Below the pieces are notes generated by a model, which did no database searches, was not told the origin of the DNA, and saw only the letters and a list, made by a program, of their open reading frames with translations. The translations under genes and the position numbers were made by a program. From Pterobdella sp. o SKG-2022 (Eukaryota; Annelida; Clitellata; Hirudinida; Piscicolidae), in assembly GCA_964035795.1 (NCBI GenBank), contig OZ038325.1:9360875-9424874 (forward strand): 64,000 nucleotides of DNA, written 5' to 3'. Positions 46,138-60,458 of the stretch are shown here, piece by piece; position 1 is the stretch's first letter, and each line of letters opens with the position of its first letter.

Positions 46138-49100
46138 GAATTTCTACATTGAATTATGGTGGGTTATGGCGGTTTTGTTTTACACGGCAATAATGACCAA
46201 ATAATGCAAAATATGTTTTATATGGTATCATAAAGAAAGATAGCTTTATGGAATAGTTGATTTTGAGGCGATATGCAAATAATTGAAACTACCTCAATAC
46301 CTCGTTTTCTCTGTTGATAGTTTTAAATGAAAACTTCAACATAGGTCTTCAATGGTTGGTTCAAAAGAATTTTAATGAAGTCTAATCGCTTCCCTAGACT
46401 TCATCACTGATCTTTGTAAATATTCCCATTTGACACTTATTTTGCTCTTTAGAGCATCTTTTTCCTGCAGAAATTAATATATTATTTTTTCATCGTGTTT
46501 CATTAGGTTTCCCACCATTTTGTTTCTCACTCCATCATTAATGGTGAGCTGATTCTCCTCAAATTCCACAAAAAATAACAAAAACAGAATTTTAAGGGAT
46601 TTTAAATTCACAAATAATTTGAATTTTTATATATTCCAACCTCATCTTGACTGATACCTGACCTGAATTTTCCAAAATTAACAGCTGTCAACAAGCTCCT
46701 TATAATCCACGCAGTCTCCACGAGACAAATCTTGAATTTTACTTTTCAAAAAAAATTTTCAAAATTTTCTGAAACCAACCAACAATTTTTTTATTTGCCA
46801 TTCTTTTCTTTTTAAAATTCTCATCGCCCGCCTCTAAATGATCCTTCCAAGCTTTGTGAATACCTTTTAAATTTTACAACCCCTTGCTTTTTCACTGAAA
46901 TTTTAATTATATCCATGTATGTTCTTTTGTAAACTTGAATTTGCCAGTAATAGTTCTCAAGCTAATGAATTATGACAAGGTTTTACTTGTTGAAAATTTT
47001 AGCTAAATAAAAATTTTTTCTACGTGTTTTTATAAATCCTCGTAATTTGAAGTTTCACTGGTAAAATTATACTTTCAAAAGAAACTGGCAACCATTGAAT
47101 ATTTTAAAAGTTCTAAAAAAGTTCGTATTTTCTATTTTTTCATCATTTGTCGTAACTCGGTTAAAAATTTAAACTATAAATGTTTTGTTTCAAATTTAAA
47201 TCCCAACTCATTTTTTCCATTTCAGCACAGCTTTATATCATTGGTGGAACATATTTTGTCAATAACTTTTCGGTTTTATTGTTGAAATAAAAATAAATTT
47301 TAAATAAAAATGAACAAAATAATTTTTTGGGAGATTTAGTTTCTACTCAAACTTTCATTTTCACTTTTTATGGCAGAGTCAGCCCATCAAAAATTCAGTT
47401 CTTTGTGGATATACTGGGAGGTTTGCTTCATAAATTCTTCTTTGAGCTGCAACAATTTGCATTTTTTCTCATTATTTCAATTTTTTCAATTATTTTTTTT
47501 GTTTTTCTCAAAAACTCTAATTTGCCATCTAAGTTGACTCACTATTTTATTTTTCCTATTAAATTCTTTAAAAACTCTACGACGAAATTAACGTTTTTTG
47601 AATTTTTCTTATTTAATTTTAATCTCATTGATATTTCAACAGATAATCTTCTCAGTTCAAATGGTTTTTTTTGAGAAAAGTATTTCGTAGACTCATTTTG
47701 GGACTGCAAACAGCGATCTTCGGATATTTCAGAATAAAATTTTTTAAAACCATTTATAAAAACCCGTTTTTAATACTATAAAAATCAATATAAACAATTA
47801 AAAAATTAGTTTGCATCATATTTTATCGTCTAAAATCATAAAACTATTCAAAAACTCGAAACATTCTCCCAATCAAACATACCCGCCATTTTGAATTAAG
47901 TAGAACTATTTCAGCAATTTTTAAAAGTTTAAAATCACTTTTCATTAGAAGCTCAAAAAAATTTTTCCCGCACGATATAACACCAAATCATGTTTTTGAA
48001 ATTCATTAATCTCTGAAAATGCTTAATATCTTTTAAAACATGAAGCTTTCAATAATTCATACTTCAAATTTTTATAGCGCGTTTTATATGGCTGACTAGA
48101 ATCAAAATGACATGGTCCTAACATCTCACCTCTTCAAAATTGTGTGAGAAAAAATAACTGAAGAATGAAGTAAAAACTTTGTAACGGTTTTTTGTAAACA
48201 TTTGGATACTTGTCGATACAAATGCTGGTAAAATTTACTTTTTTGTTTTTAAAAGTGTTTTGCACCCTTCATTTGCCTCGGAGGTGTTTTTATTGAAGTT
48301 TTTCGATAAAAAATCGATAATAGGTTTTAGAAGTTGATAAATTATTGGCAGAATTCAATTTTAAATGATTTATAAATACATTTTGGGACCTGCAAATGAA
48401 AAACGCCGACAAAATTGTTAAAAAATTTTTTTCATAACAATTCCGTTTATTTTAAATGGTTTTGTTGAATGCAAAAATAAAATTTCAATTGTGAAAACAG
48501 ACAAAGTTTCTAGTTAAAGCTTCGATAATGATTCTCATGGCACTTATAGCGTGGTTATTTCAGTAAACTTACCGGCTTGATAAAGTTATGTTTTTCCAAA
48601 TTTTTTTTTATAAAATTCTATTTAAACCGGTTAAATTTCTAAAGTGTATATTTTTAAATTTAAACTTCAAAGTTTAATGCTATAGGGCTTAAGGCCATAA
48701 ATGCCTTGCAGAATATAACAGAAGATAGCTCTAATATTTCATGGCAGGGTTAACTACGCAAAATTATAGTCTTTTAAATGAATTTTACTCAAAAGACTTC
48801 CATCTAACGTGCAAAACTGGGAAAAAGATTATTAAAGACACTAACGAGGTTTCTAGAAGAGCACAAAGCCAATTTAATTTCAATTAAAAACCCTATAGAG
48901 GAATTAAATCTGCAACTAGCATAATGCCATGTTTTGTTCAGAAAAAACTTCCAAAAAAATATTGAAACATCACTTTCTCAATTATGAAGCATATAAAAGA
49001 TTTTTTTATAATTTTAAAAGATATAACTGCATTTCTTCTCAATATAAACTTAAACTCTGCGGCTCAATTGAAATTTAGTTCACAGAGGGCATCAAGCTCC

Positions 49101-51266
49101 ATTCTTTTTAGGTGTTTTTACCAACACAAAAGAGCTTTGCGACTTGTAAGACATGCGAGAAGTCCATGAAATAAAATACTCATAACTCACAAAGCTGCAT
49201 TCGTTGGTACATTCTTGAAGACCTTCGTCTAATATCCTCCTTCATTTAATGCCTCATAGCGCTCTTTATTAACTTTTCATAAACTTGAGTAATTTAATTC
49301 AGATATAAGAGGCTTCATAAATGTTCATTTTAGTTTTTATACTCTGACATACAATCAAAAATGTTTCTCAAAAAGCTTTTATTCAGGAAACATCCTCTAA
49401 ATGCCATTATAAGGTCGTCAAGACGTGTGCAATTCCCTTCGTAATTGTGAGTGTTCATTTAAATTTTCGATTCCCAGTTTTTGTGAATACAAATGTGTGT
49501 GTTTCGGCAATTTTTAGAAGGACCATATAGTTATTGTTTGAAGATTTTAGGATATATGTACAATGCCTGTTTTTTTTGCGCGTGAAGCTATTTTTTCTTA
49601 TACTTAAAAAAAGCACTAATAAATCCATTATGAAATAAAAGCTCATAAATTATTAAAATAGGAGTTTATTTTTCAAAAATAGTAAAGTTTTTTATTCTGA
49701 TATTTCTTATAAAAAATTATTCACTTTTAACAAGAATACAATCCCATAAAAACATTTTACGACACCCTGAGTTCTCAAAAATTTCTTTGCAGTCAAGAAT
49801 TGAGCAAAAATAGCACTGAGCTGGGTGGGTTTCAATAACAGAGACAAAATTGGACATGAAAGAGCAGTGAATAAAAGTACTTATCCCTCAAATCTTTTCA
49901 ATATAACTTCAATTCATTTAGGGGCATGCATATGGGTGATGTTTTCACTTTATTCTTCGCATCAGATGGAGGGTGTTTTTTATAGATTATAAAAAATTTA
50001 AACTTTAGTTTTTTTATAAAAAATATAAATTAAATTAAAAATTATTTTTAATATCTTTTGAATGTTCAACGCCCCTACAATCAATCAAAAACCAAATGTA
50101 ACATTGCATTTCAAATCAGTAAGCTAAATTAAATACCACAATAATTTGTCACCAGAATAACCATCAATATTAATCAGGAATGCTAGTTTCATGATTGCAG
50201 AAGCAAGCCTCTTTGCAGTGACATTTCAGAACAAGTTTTATGATTAATGACTGTATCCACACAATAAATCATCAATTGGAAGCTAATGAAATCTTTATGA
50301 AAAGCCTTGATGTGCCATAGATGGACGAAATATGGGTGTTATGAGGATTGGGCCACAATTGCTTTGTTAGCATTAAAAGCTTTTGCTTTTGATGAAAAGG
50401 GCATCGATCCATGAAGTTTCATTCTTCTTAAGACAATTTCAACTGGATTTAAAGATTTTGTCATTTGGTGGTTTTTATATACAGGTATTTTTCATATAAT
50501 TATATCTTAGCTTGCAGTTTTTCTCAATATTTTCATTTCTGTGTATAGGATGAGTGTGAATGTTGCTTTGTCCGATAGGATTAGAAACATCATTGAAAAC
50601 TAGGAAAGTGCTGCAGAAAAAAACGACTTTTGAAGAACTCTGATCACACGAGAACATGTCTAAAGGAGCATACTTTGATTAAGAAGGCATTTAAAATTTG
50701 TTTGAGCGGTGCGAGAGTTTTATGTAGAGAATGTGGATGTAGGATTATTTCAAATTATGTAAAGTTAAAGGTTTGACGATTAATTTAGGAGACTAAGTTT
50801 TTGAACAGTTCATTAACTAAGGCAAGATTAAAAGGTTATAAGTTTCAAAATAACAAAACCAAAAAAGCAATCATTAATTTGTAAAATAAAATAATCAGAA
50901 TCACAAAATGGTTTGACGATGTGATTTATTTTTGTCAAAAGTTTTTCTATAGTTTTCTATGAAGTCTGAGTGTTGTCTTGTATTATTGAAATGACCGCCA
51001 TCTGCTTCAATCATTAAGCGTTTGAAGCTAATGAACTTTTGAATGTTGAGAACAAGTGGTAACTACCGTTCGAAAACAGGGGGTTTTATTTGGCGTGCCA
51101 GATGAGCTAACAATAAACAAATAGTACTTGGAAATAGCACAAAAAATAAATAAATTATTCTCAAATAATTAGCAGATCAGAAAAATTATTATCTCAAAAG
51201 AACTAACGTCATAAATAGCAGGTATTGAGGATAACGATCTAAGTCAAATAAACTGTCTTAAGACAA
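46138..51266. other. Gene-poor AT-rich stretch
   Basis: Low-complexity AT-rich DNA. Short splice-flanked segments exist (for example 46,507-46,543 after TTTCATTAG, with donor GTGAGC) but none can be chained into a protein. The Phe-rich open frame at 47,327-47,674 has no coding character. No repeats of known type were seen. Confidence 0.45.
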
Positions 51267-51479
51267 ATGCTGAACTGTAATGAAGAAGAACAAAAGTATG
51301 ATGACAAAGAAAAATTAATGAATGCAAGAAAAAATTTTGAAAAATGGCTTAAAATTGATCAAAGCGACAAGTTTTTGAGAAACATCTCGACAAAAAATCA
51401 AAATAAGCAAAATTTGATTGAGTTGATCAAGGAGAGAACCAAACAAAAGTTAAAAATGAAATTATTTTATAATTTATAG
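51267..51479 (+). CDS. Small charged open frame (70 aa), unknown
   Basis: ATG 51267 to stop 51477-51479 encodes MLNCNEEEQKYDDKEKLMNA and then a Lys-rich, helix-prone sequence (KNFEKWLKIDQSDKFLRN, ELIKERTKQKLKMK). Its hydrophilic character is unusual for random AT-rich sequence, but Lys/Asn richness is also what such DNA yields by chance. No splice partners or family. Confidence 0.25.
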   Translation: MLNCNEEEQKYDDKEKLMNARKNFEKWLKIDQSDKFLRNISTKNQNKQNLIELIKERTKQKLKMKLFYNL

Positions 51480-51596
51480 AAACAAAGAAATATGACAAAA
51501 AAATATTAACTGAATGAACTGAAACTCAGTGGAAAAGACCAGAAATAAACGTATGCTTTAATATAATTATCATTAAAACTGTCCACACTCAGTGAC

Positions 51597-51825
51597 TTAA
51601 ATTAACTTCTGCACGAAATTTTGAATTTCCGTTAGAACTACTTCACCAGTTTTAGCTGCTTTCAAATGGTTGTGAGGATAGGGATCAAAGGTTGAAGTAT
51701 GGATGGAATCGTGAGTGAAGGTGCCAAAAGGGAATCGCAGGCGTTTGAAATCCGCTGGCACATCTTCCAATGGCCCAACAGTTGGTTTTTTTTTTTTTTT
51801 GATTTGAAGTTTGGGTGCAGTTTTA
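51597..51825 (-). CDS. Possible last exon, unknown protein
   Basis: The minus-strand frame opens after TTTTAAAAG near 51,826, passes a run of five Lys codons, and reads PTVGPLEDVPADFKRLRFPF, GTFTHDSIHTSTFDPYP, KTGEVVLTEIQNFVQKLI, then stop. The composition looks coding and no ATG starts it, so it would be the 3' exon of a longer gene or a pseudogene piece. I could not find upstream exons. Confidence 0.3.
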
Positions 51826-51851
51826 ACTTTTAAAAGAATTTTTAAATGCAC

Positions 51852-54800
51852 GCTTTTAAAGTCATTTTTGAATTTAATGACTCAAAATTATTGTGGGATT
51901 ATGTTCAAAAGTAGTCGTTTGCACAAATTTTTGAATATTTTGACCATTTTTCAACATGAAGTTGTTCTATTTTAAAACAAAAATATTCTCAACTTAATTT
52001 TATTATTCTTTTTATCGCGAGTTGTGTTCACGAGGAGCTTCGCAACTTTTCAAATGTATTTTTCCTTCCAACACAACTTGAGTTTTGAAATTATTGGAAA
52101 TAATAAACTTAATAGAAGGAAACTGACATAAAGTTGAACAAAAAAACTGTGAAAACAGAGAAAGTTTTTAAATCTGGGTCATAAAAAATCCTTTTCGATA
52201 TGTTCAAAGAATGGAAACAAATAGGAAACAGGTGACCAATTCAAATCTCACAAAGAACAAAACACACACCAGTGGTTTAATTGATTTTTAAATAAACTAA
52301 AAACTCTTAGTTTTTATCACAAAAATAATTAGGACAATAAATATGTTAGAATTTATAAGGGTAGAAATTACATTATAAAATACAAAACTTCTTGAAAAGT
52401 GGGTGTTTTGAACCGGGTCGCAGCTATATGCCTGGGTGCAATTTCAGGCCAGAGTCTTTACGCCAAGATACAATATAAAAAGAACACATAAAGAATAGTT
52501 TTTAAAACTATTTCATAATTATTCAAAAACAAGGACCTATCATTAATATAATCACAACTGTGAGGATTCAAATGAAGATATTGGAACCAAGCGAAGGGAC
52601 TTGATGCTTTCTGAGAACTTTACTAATCATTCTTTTATGTGCCTTATATGAATACTGCGCTACATAAATTGGTATTATTGTCAATTTTAATATTGCTATT
52701 GTTGTATTCAGTACTCCTACTACTACTACTACTCCTGCTACTACTACTACTACCGACTACCATGGCTTAAGAATTGGAAACCATTTTTAAACGGTAATAA
52801 AATTTGAAAAAAGAAAATTAAAACTTCGATTTTATAGACAATTTCAGCTTTCCAAACTCATAGATTAAATATTTATCGATTTATAAAAAAACTAAGATTC
52901 TCATCATAAGCAAAATATTCTTAAAACTTCAGCACACACACCACCACAACTTCACACCATCACGACATAATCTTCCTTTATGCATATTTACACAAATAAT
53001 AAATGTACCCCAACCAATTTGCAACGAGAGGTCTATCTCCAAGGTGCGTTGGCGCCACTATTACATGTACAGGTGTCGTATTAAAAATCTACAGATAATG
53101 ATTGGATAATGAGTTTCAATTATTTTAAAGATGACAGTGTTGAGCACTAAAAAGTAAACTTTTTTTTTCGATTGTCCTTATAGCCTCCATCGAAGCGATT
53201 TGAATGGTGGCAAATGACGCCAAGACGAGTTTTATGAGAGTGATTTCACTTTTAAGCGATGTGGTTCAACACATTGTCCTCTTAATTAAATTAAAAGCAA
53301 AATTGAGATTGGAAATTAAATAAACTTCATTGAAAAACAAGCTGTGAATATTTGATGAGCAGAAACAACAAGTTAACTAACCTCCAAACAATAAGTTCAT
53401 TAAACAAAACAGCGCACCAGTTTCAAATTTAACCTCATACATTATGAACTTGAAACTCAACATTGGTGACAACAACCTCACTGGATTATTTACTTTATAA
53501 AAAGAATGTTTATTGCGTGGAATTACTAGTAAAATCATTTGTTACCGCCGTGTTGAAGTGTTGCAATGGTTGAGAAGTTTCAATGCAAAGGACACCGGTT
53601 CAAATCTTGCTGGAGACGATGTTGCAAAAAAAATTATTTATATTTTCCATAAAAATAATTTTTCATCATGTTTAGATATTTCCATACATATCTTTCCACT
53701 AAAATATATATAATTCCCAAAATACATTAATTTACAAAAACAAACTAAAGATATGGGCAAAAGCAGTTCAATGGGATTTAATTTTGAACTCTCCAACATA
53801 AAGATTGGTTTGATAGACTCGCTCTTGTAACTACAATGAGGTCAATGCTTACACGTGATTACAGAGGCATGAAATACAATGGGAAGAAGTAAACCAAAAA
53901 TTAATACTACATGAAAAAACTATTCAAAGAACGATATTTATTATTTCAAGTTTAAACTGCAAGATTTGAAAATGAGGCAGTTAGAAAAACGATAACCTCA
54001 TTTCTCAAAACATTACATTATCAAATCGCCATATTGAATTTCACCGTACGAAGTTATTTTCACTATAACAACCGTTATGCATTCAGATCCACACTACTCA
54101 TAATCACAAACGCATAAAGCCATAAAAATACACGGACCCACGCAGAAAATGGTTATGTCACATGACTCTATAGCAAACCATCATCGTTATATGTTAGGAT
54201 GCAGCTACATAAGAACTTTAATTTGACTTCGATTATATTTGTTTTATATTGTTTTTGCTATATTTTTTGTTGATTTTTATAAATTTTATTTATTGTTTTA
54301 TATAAGATTATTATTTATTTTAATTTATTATTTTATATAATTATTATATCGGATTTTTTTGTACAGATTGGTCCATGTTGTAGATTTTTGTTGGGCAACA
54401 TTAGTTTTAATGCAATGAATAATAAATAATAGCACATTATATACACCGACGTTCAAAACGTTTCTGCACTATATCGATACAATTAAATATATAAAATGAA
54501 TTGACTATGGCATAATAACGAGGGGCAGGAGGTTGGGGAGATGGAAAAAGACAAATTATAATATTATTATTCAAACGAGTGATACATGTGCTTAGGAAGA
54601 GAATTATCGGCGGAGCAGCATAAAGCTTTTGTAAACCAAACTGACAGTTTCAAACGATGCATAAAAAGTGTCTTTGATTTATAAACAACTTCGTGCTGTT
54701 CAGTTAATATGGGGGTTGTGCTTGAGTTATTGTCGTTTTAGGCTAATTCACTTCACCACAATAAACAATACGGCGGTCGAATGCTGACAAATGAATTTGA

Positions 54801-57114
54801 AAATTTCATGATATATTTTCAAAATATTACAATAAACTTGGCAACTAGGAAAGGTCAAACCTAATTTCATTTCACACGAACAGTCACCTCATAGTTTTCT
54901 GTAGAGAACAAATACATGAAGAGCACACGCAATACAAACACATAAGTGATAAATGTTACATACACATAAACGGTACAGAGGATAAAAACCCAAACAGACC
55001 AGGAGACATGCTACAGAGTGTAAATATGCATGAGGATTTGAAATTGCAAGCTTTGTATTGAGGTTGTCACATTGGTGTTATCGTGATCAAGTTGATATTA
55101 CGATAATGGTGCTGGAAGTGTGAGAAAGAACTGAAAATGGTAATATTTATTTCTCCAATATCAAGAGTTTACATTTTTTTAAAATTTTTTGGTTCGAGGT
55201 TTATTTTGCTGTAACTTGAAGAAATATTGTGTTTTATGGCACTTTTTGAAATTTTTGCCTTAATTTTCCTTCAAGCATCTTTCACATGCGCAAAAAAAAC
55301 TGAAAACTTTGAGAAATTTCCAGCAGTTTTTTAATTGTTTGTCGAACTTTCGAATTTCGAAGAAGTTTTCTCGATTTGTCGATACATTTTTTTTATTTGC
55401 GCGTATTCAGTCCATCATCCCATTACACCACTAACAACTCTTTTTAATGCACTATTCCTGGAAAGATTTGAAATCTTCAATAATATAATCTTGGTATCAC
55501 AACACGAAAATGGTGGTTTGCGTGGAAGGTCATCACTTTTTGCAGCAGTTCCCAAAGATCGTCACTCCATACAGCTGTCCTGCAAGTACAAGCAATTAGT
55601 GGTTGAATGAAACATCGAAAAAAAATTACAGCCATGCAGGTTCATACATTACTTCATAAAAATCCTTCAATACAGCTTTTTATAGTAAAATGTAGCAAAA
55701 AAAATAATTTACTTTTTTCGTGAGTTAATTTGCATGTATGAAGGTGTTTTGAGCATGTATATTTAGGGGGAATGATGAAAGTTTGACAAGTGTAGATTTA
55801 TGAAGATAAATTTTTCCACTTTTTATGTTGCATGAAATAATTTTCAAAAATATTTGTTTTCCATCTTTGAAGGCTAAATAATTTTTTTGTGATGTATTTC
55901 CAGAAAATTTAATTTGAAAGTTGAAAAATTTTGAGTGAAAATCATTTTGAATGAATGTACTAAAAAATTTGAAAAAAAAATTAAATTTATTTTTTTTGAA
56001 ATATTTATACATCAAATCTTATCTCTTGGTATGAGTATTAACAGCAATTTTATCATTATTCTCATAACTAACACCACCACCAACACCACTACTACTACAC
56101 CACCATCACCTAATGGCACGGCCGAGTCTAATTTCATTCTTGACACGTGGATAATGGCGATTTTTATACAGCGCTAAAGAAAAATTAAAGAGCGTATATT
56201 GAAAATTTAGTTTTTTTTCAGATTTAATTCACTTCGTTTTTCGTAAGAAAAACAAGCTTAGAACGCCATGTGTAATGGGAGGATAAGTTTCCCTCATTGT
56301 ATTGTTTCCAGTTCCTTCATCATGCTGATTGCAACCAACAATTTGTAAAATCTTTTTGCAGTCTGTTGCTTGTGGAAAGCTAAAATTATTTCTATACAGT
56401 TTTCAAATAAAAAATTAATTCACAAAAAATTTTATAATTTAATTAGTTCGAAAATAGTTTAAAGTTTCGAAAAAATCTTAAATTAGGATTAAACATATAT
56501 TTCTTTGATAACTTCCATATGGAAATACTGAGGGAAGCATCAGCTGAAAATAGAAACTCATAAAAATAAGCTTCAGAAGAATTCAGAGGAGATTTGTTTT
56601 TGAGCAGAAAAAACTGTTTTCAACTTTTGATCCTGGATTTAATACCTAGAACAATAGAAAGTTTTGGTTGAAAACAATACTGCCAAAAAACATTTCTGGC
56701 ACAAGAGTGTACATTAAACTCTGTGATTTTCTTCCATCCAAACAACCAAGGCGATTAGAAGGTAAAAATAGTAGATCAAAAAATTATATATATCGATCAA
56801 GTTTTCACATCAATAATGAATTTTGTGATCCAATCAAGCTATTCAAACTTGCTGACAAGTTTATTTTCAGCATCTTTTGCTGCAGTGGGGAAAGAGACAT
56901 ACTCGATGAGACATGGAGGGTGATGGATAAAAACAACAAGACATCAAGCTTTGTGTAGTTTTGGAAAGGGTTTTAATGATTAAACAAAAGGTTAATTTAT
57001 TGCTGTAATAAATTACGATTTCTTTTTGGAATTAATTTCAAGAGGTACAACATAAAATGATATATGAGTAATCAACAAAGACTGAAAATATGGCCAAAAA
57101 ATAAAATAAACATT
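51852..57114. other. Gene-poor AT-rich stretch with CTA microsatellite
   Basis: No gene can be supported. (CTA)n lies at about 52,711-52,752. A segment at 56,760-56,958 contains ERDILDETWRVMDKNNKTSS after CTTTTGCTGCAG and a stop at 56,956-56,958, which could be a terminal exon, but nothing joins to it. The rest is AT-rich. Confidence 0.4.
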
Positions 57115-57230
57115 AAAAATATTGGAAAAAATGTGGAAAAATTATGAGAAAATATTGGAAAAAATGTGGAAAAATTATGAGAAAATATTGGAAAAAATGT
57201 GGAAAAATTATGAGAAAATATTGGAAAGGA
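57115..57230. repeat. 33-bp minisatellite, about 3.5 copies
   Basis: Near-identical tandem copies of a 33-bp unit (ATTGGAAAAAATGTGGAAAA plus ATTATGAGAAAAT). ATTGG occurs at 57,121, 57,154 and 57,187. Confidence 0.95.
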
Positions 57231-57421
57231 AATATTAAAAAAGAAGGCCAAAAAATCAAAGAATTTGGAATTTGAAACAGTCTAGAAGCCATGTAGAGAA
57301 GCAAAAAAGTTCAAATCGCCAAGGATTAAAAGAAGACTAAGAGATGACGCCAAGATTTTAATGCAACCTTTGTTACAAGCATCCCCAGTTAGTACTCCTC
57401 ATAATTTAATGCTTGTATGCG

Positions 57422-57601
57422 GCCCGTATAGCTCAGAGGTAGAGTATTAGACCAATTATCTAAAGTTACCGGTTTCGATCCCGTGTGAGCCAACAATTAG
57501 CACCTGTTCCACAGTGTTTTCTCAATAAATTTGTAGCAACCGCTTTGATCTATAAGGAAAAGCTCTCTGATTCATAAGAAAAAGCGCTTTATAAATACCC
57601 C
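57422..57601 (+). mobile_element. tRNA-derived SINE, copy 2
   Basis: The tRNA-like head has A box TAGCTCAGAGGTAGAG and B box GGTTTCGATCCCG. The anticodon-loop position reads CCAATTA between TTAGA and TCTAA, giving AAT (Ile) if the ancestor was intact. The body has CCTGTTCCACAGTGTTTTCT, and the tail contains a small duplication before AAGCGCTTTATAAATACC. It is the same family as copies 1 and 3, so this is not a functional tRNA gene. Confidence 0.88.
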
Positions 57602-58183
57602 CCTTTTGTGCACAGTTGAATACGAATCTTTTTCAAATTCATTTTAGTTGTATCGAGTGGCGCATGTGAGGCCTCAACTTTTGATGCTTTTTAAATTTTT
57701 CTCGAACACAAAAGTCATATTCTAAGCAAACGACTTAGATGCTACAAAGATTGTGGTCACTATTATGAAGAAAATTTCAAATTAATATATTTCCCATAAT
57801 TTTTGGTATTGCTTCTCCCATTCTTTTCTACTACTATTAATAAAACTTTTTGAATTGAATGTTACTGCTATTATTACTTTATTGTTATAATGTTGTTTCC
57901 ATTAGTTGTCATAAAGCCAGGTCGCCCAAACTAGAGGCTACATCTATTGTTCTTTTGTTTGTTTTATCTTTTAATTTTATACCTTTCATCTAGTCACCAT
58001 TTGAACGAATGTAATATGAAATATTCGGTGAATAAATTATTTTTGGTTTTGTTTATATTAATTATTATGACATGTTTCTGCTCTATTTTCTTCTACTTTC
58101 ATGTTTTTAAAGTCATCTATCATAAACCGCGTGGAAGGCGCTTGATGTGAAAAAGAAGATGCTGATGATAATGATGATTGCAG

Positions 58184-58313
58184 AGCATATACCATTGAAA
58201 AAGGCATCAATGCATTCATGGAAAGAAGATCAAGTGATGATGGAAGTCCACAAAAGCTTGTGGATCGTTTTGTTTGGGCGTTCAAATGCTTCAGATTTAT
58301 GGCTGTGTTATAA
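58184..58313 (+). CDS. Possible terminal exon, unknown protein
   Basis: After GATGATTGCAG the frame (phase 2) reads AYTIEKGINAFMERRSSDDG, SPQKLVDRFVWAFKCFRFMA, VL and stop at 58,311-58,313. The frame is also open upstream to 58,149 with an acidic stretch (EKEDADDNDD). The composition is good for coding, but no family or partner exon was identified. Confidence 0.35.
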
Positions 58314-60458
58314 TGCTAGATAAGTGTTGAAAAGATTTAAAAGCATTTAAATGGTTGGAATTCAAAGGCTCAATTAATTATTTTATTGATGTGCTCTTAG
58401 TGAAATACTTCATTGTGGTGCATTCAAGTATGGATATAATTTATAGTTGGTATATAATTTATTTTCAATGTTGAAGTTATTTTGAAAACTACACGTGTTT
58501 TTGAACGTTATGTCTTCCTTGTTGATTCTAAATTTCTATATAACGGATAAATAAGTATCGAAATTTAGTTTGTTGGAATAAAAGTTTATAAAAAATTATT
58601 CTTCTATGGGAAACTCAGTAAAGTGTGCACAATGGCGGTTTTATAAAAGCTTTTGAAACTGAACTATAAATCACTCTTAATTTTGATAATTTCTCTGCAT
58701 AATCTTTCCAAAATTTTTAAATTGCGAGCATTAAAATGTCAAAAGCATGCGTTTAATGGCTAAATAAAAGTGATTAGATTAAAAGAAATGGTGGGAAATC
58801 AAGGAAAAAATAAATTTAAATCAATTTTTAAAAGTTATAACTTTGCACATTTAGTGCTAAAAGCTTAAAAAAAATAGAACTGTCATAGGATTTCTCAGAA
58901 AAAGACAAAAAATAAATGGCTAGTTTGAAAAGCTCAAAAGTGAATTAATTTTTTTTAATGAAAATTCAAGAGTAGTTGACTGAATGATATCTTTATATCC
59001 TTGAGTTTTTAATCAAGCTTATCACCAATGGGTGTTTAAATTCAAAACTGTTTAGTTTTTTGTAGTGGTTTGAGATTGTGAAAATTAATTGCAGGACACA
59101 AAACGAATAAACGAGGTTTGAAAGAGCATTCCAATTTAAAACGAGCACCAAAAAAACTGAAAAACCTTGCAGTTAATTGAGTTGAACTTCAAAAGCAAAC
59201 TTGAAAACTCACTCTCAAGTTGAATTTATTTTTTCAAAGTTTTATTGACAAGTAGAAAAGCTTCTATAAAAAACAAAGAACTTTGCATGGAAAAGATGTT
59301 TGAAATATTAATAACTGGTGATTTTTTTAATCACATTTTTTATTAAAAACAAAAAAAAATAATTTGTGAAAAAATAACTAATCTTTGAAAACAAAACTAT
59401 AGTTTAAAAAGTTTTAATTCAAATATTGATATAGGTTGAGCAATGCAGAGAAAACTAAAAAAACTCTGAGTCTTTATTAAGAAAAACTTGCCGTTTCCTC
59501 TAAATTAGAAACATTATTTTAGTTATAAAATTTTTGTTAGAAAAACTCGAGAATTTCCAAAAAAACTCACAAAATTAAACTTCAATTATTTATATTGAAA
59601 CTTCATTCCCGTCAAACATTTTTCTTCCTAAAGCTTTTGTCACTTCATTGTCAAAAGCATTTGAAAGCCATTCATTTAATTGATGCATGAAAGAACCTTC
59701 TAGCAGTTTTAATTATTTCCGAGTGACGACTTTTTTTGGTATTTGAAACAACAACGGCATCAAAAGTGAAACTCAAAGTAATGAATGAAGCAGGCTTTAA
59801 GACTACCATAACATCCCCAAAACATCCCTCAAGACAATTTTATTCCCCTTGACAACACTTCCACTTTTCAAAATAATTTTATTTTTTAAATCTCTGAAAA
59901 ATTAAATTTCGCTGTTACACCACAAAAGAACAGTTTTTCATTTTGTGAATCACATCAACCCCCCTCCACAATTACTTAAGCTTGAAAAGTCTTGCATTTT
60001 TCAAATGTCAAACGAATGCAAATGAGCCTGTTTGGATTTCTTGAATTCTCACTAATTCGCATCGAGACTTTTCTAGAAATTTCTTCTCAAATAATTGCCC
60101 AACTTTTTGTCATAAAATCATTTTTTTTGAAAGAATGTTTTGAAATAGAATTTCAAATTGCATCAAGTTCAAGATGGAAAAGTGTCAGGGAAATTATATA
60201 TGAAATAAAAATCATAATGTGAAAAGAATCAAAAATAAGCTTAAAAACCTGAGATTATATAAAACAAGAAAGATTATAAAGAGAGTTATTAAAAGAATAT
60301 TTATTTATAGAAATTAGCAAAAAATCTGGATGAAACGACTGTAAACAACTCTTTCTTATTTAAATGCTTTTGTTTCATATTCGTATAAATGAATATATTA
60401 AACTGTTCGGTTTTATTTTATTCCATACACAGTCATTCTACATTTTTTTTTTGCAAAG

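Noticed and set aside
47233..47300. QLYIIGGTYFVNN after TTTCCATTTCAG, kelch-like wording
   Set aside because: A single short motif with an immediate stop and no further kelch blades nearby.
47327..47674. 115-codon plus-strand open frame
   Set aside because: Phe/Ile/Leu-rich composition typical of T-rich non-coding DNA, with no homology signal.
57422..57495. tRNA-like sequence with A and B boxes
   Set aside because: The acceptor stem cannot close, and the same body and tail recur at two other loci, so it is a SINE head and not a tRNA gene.
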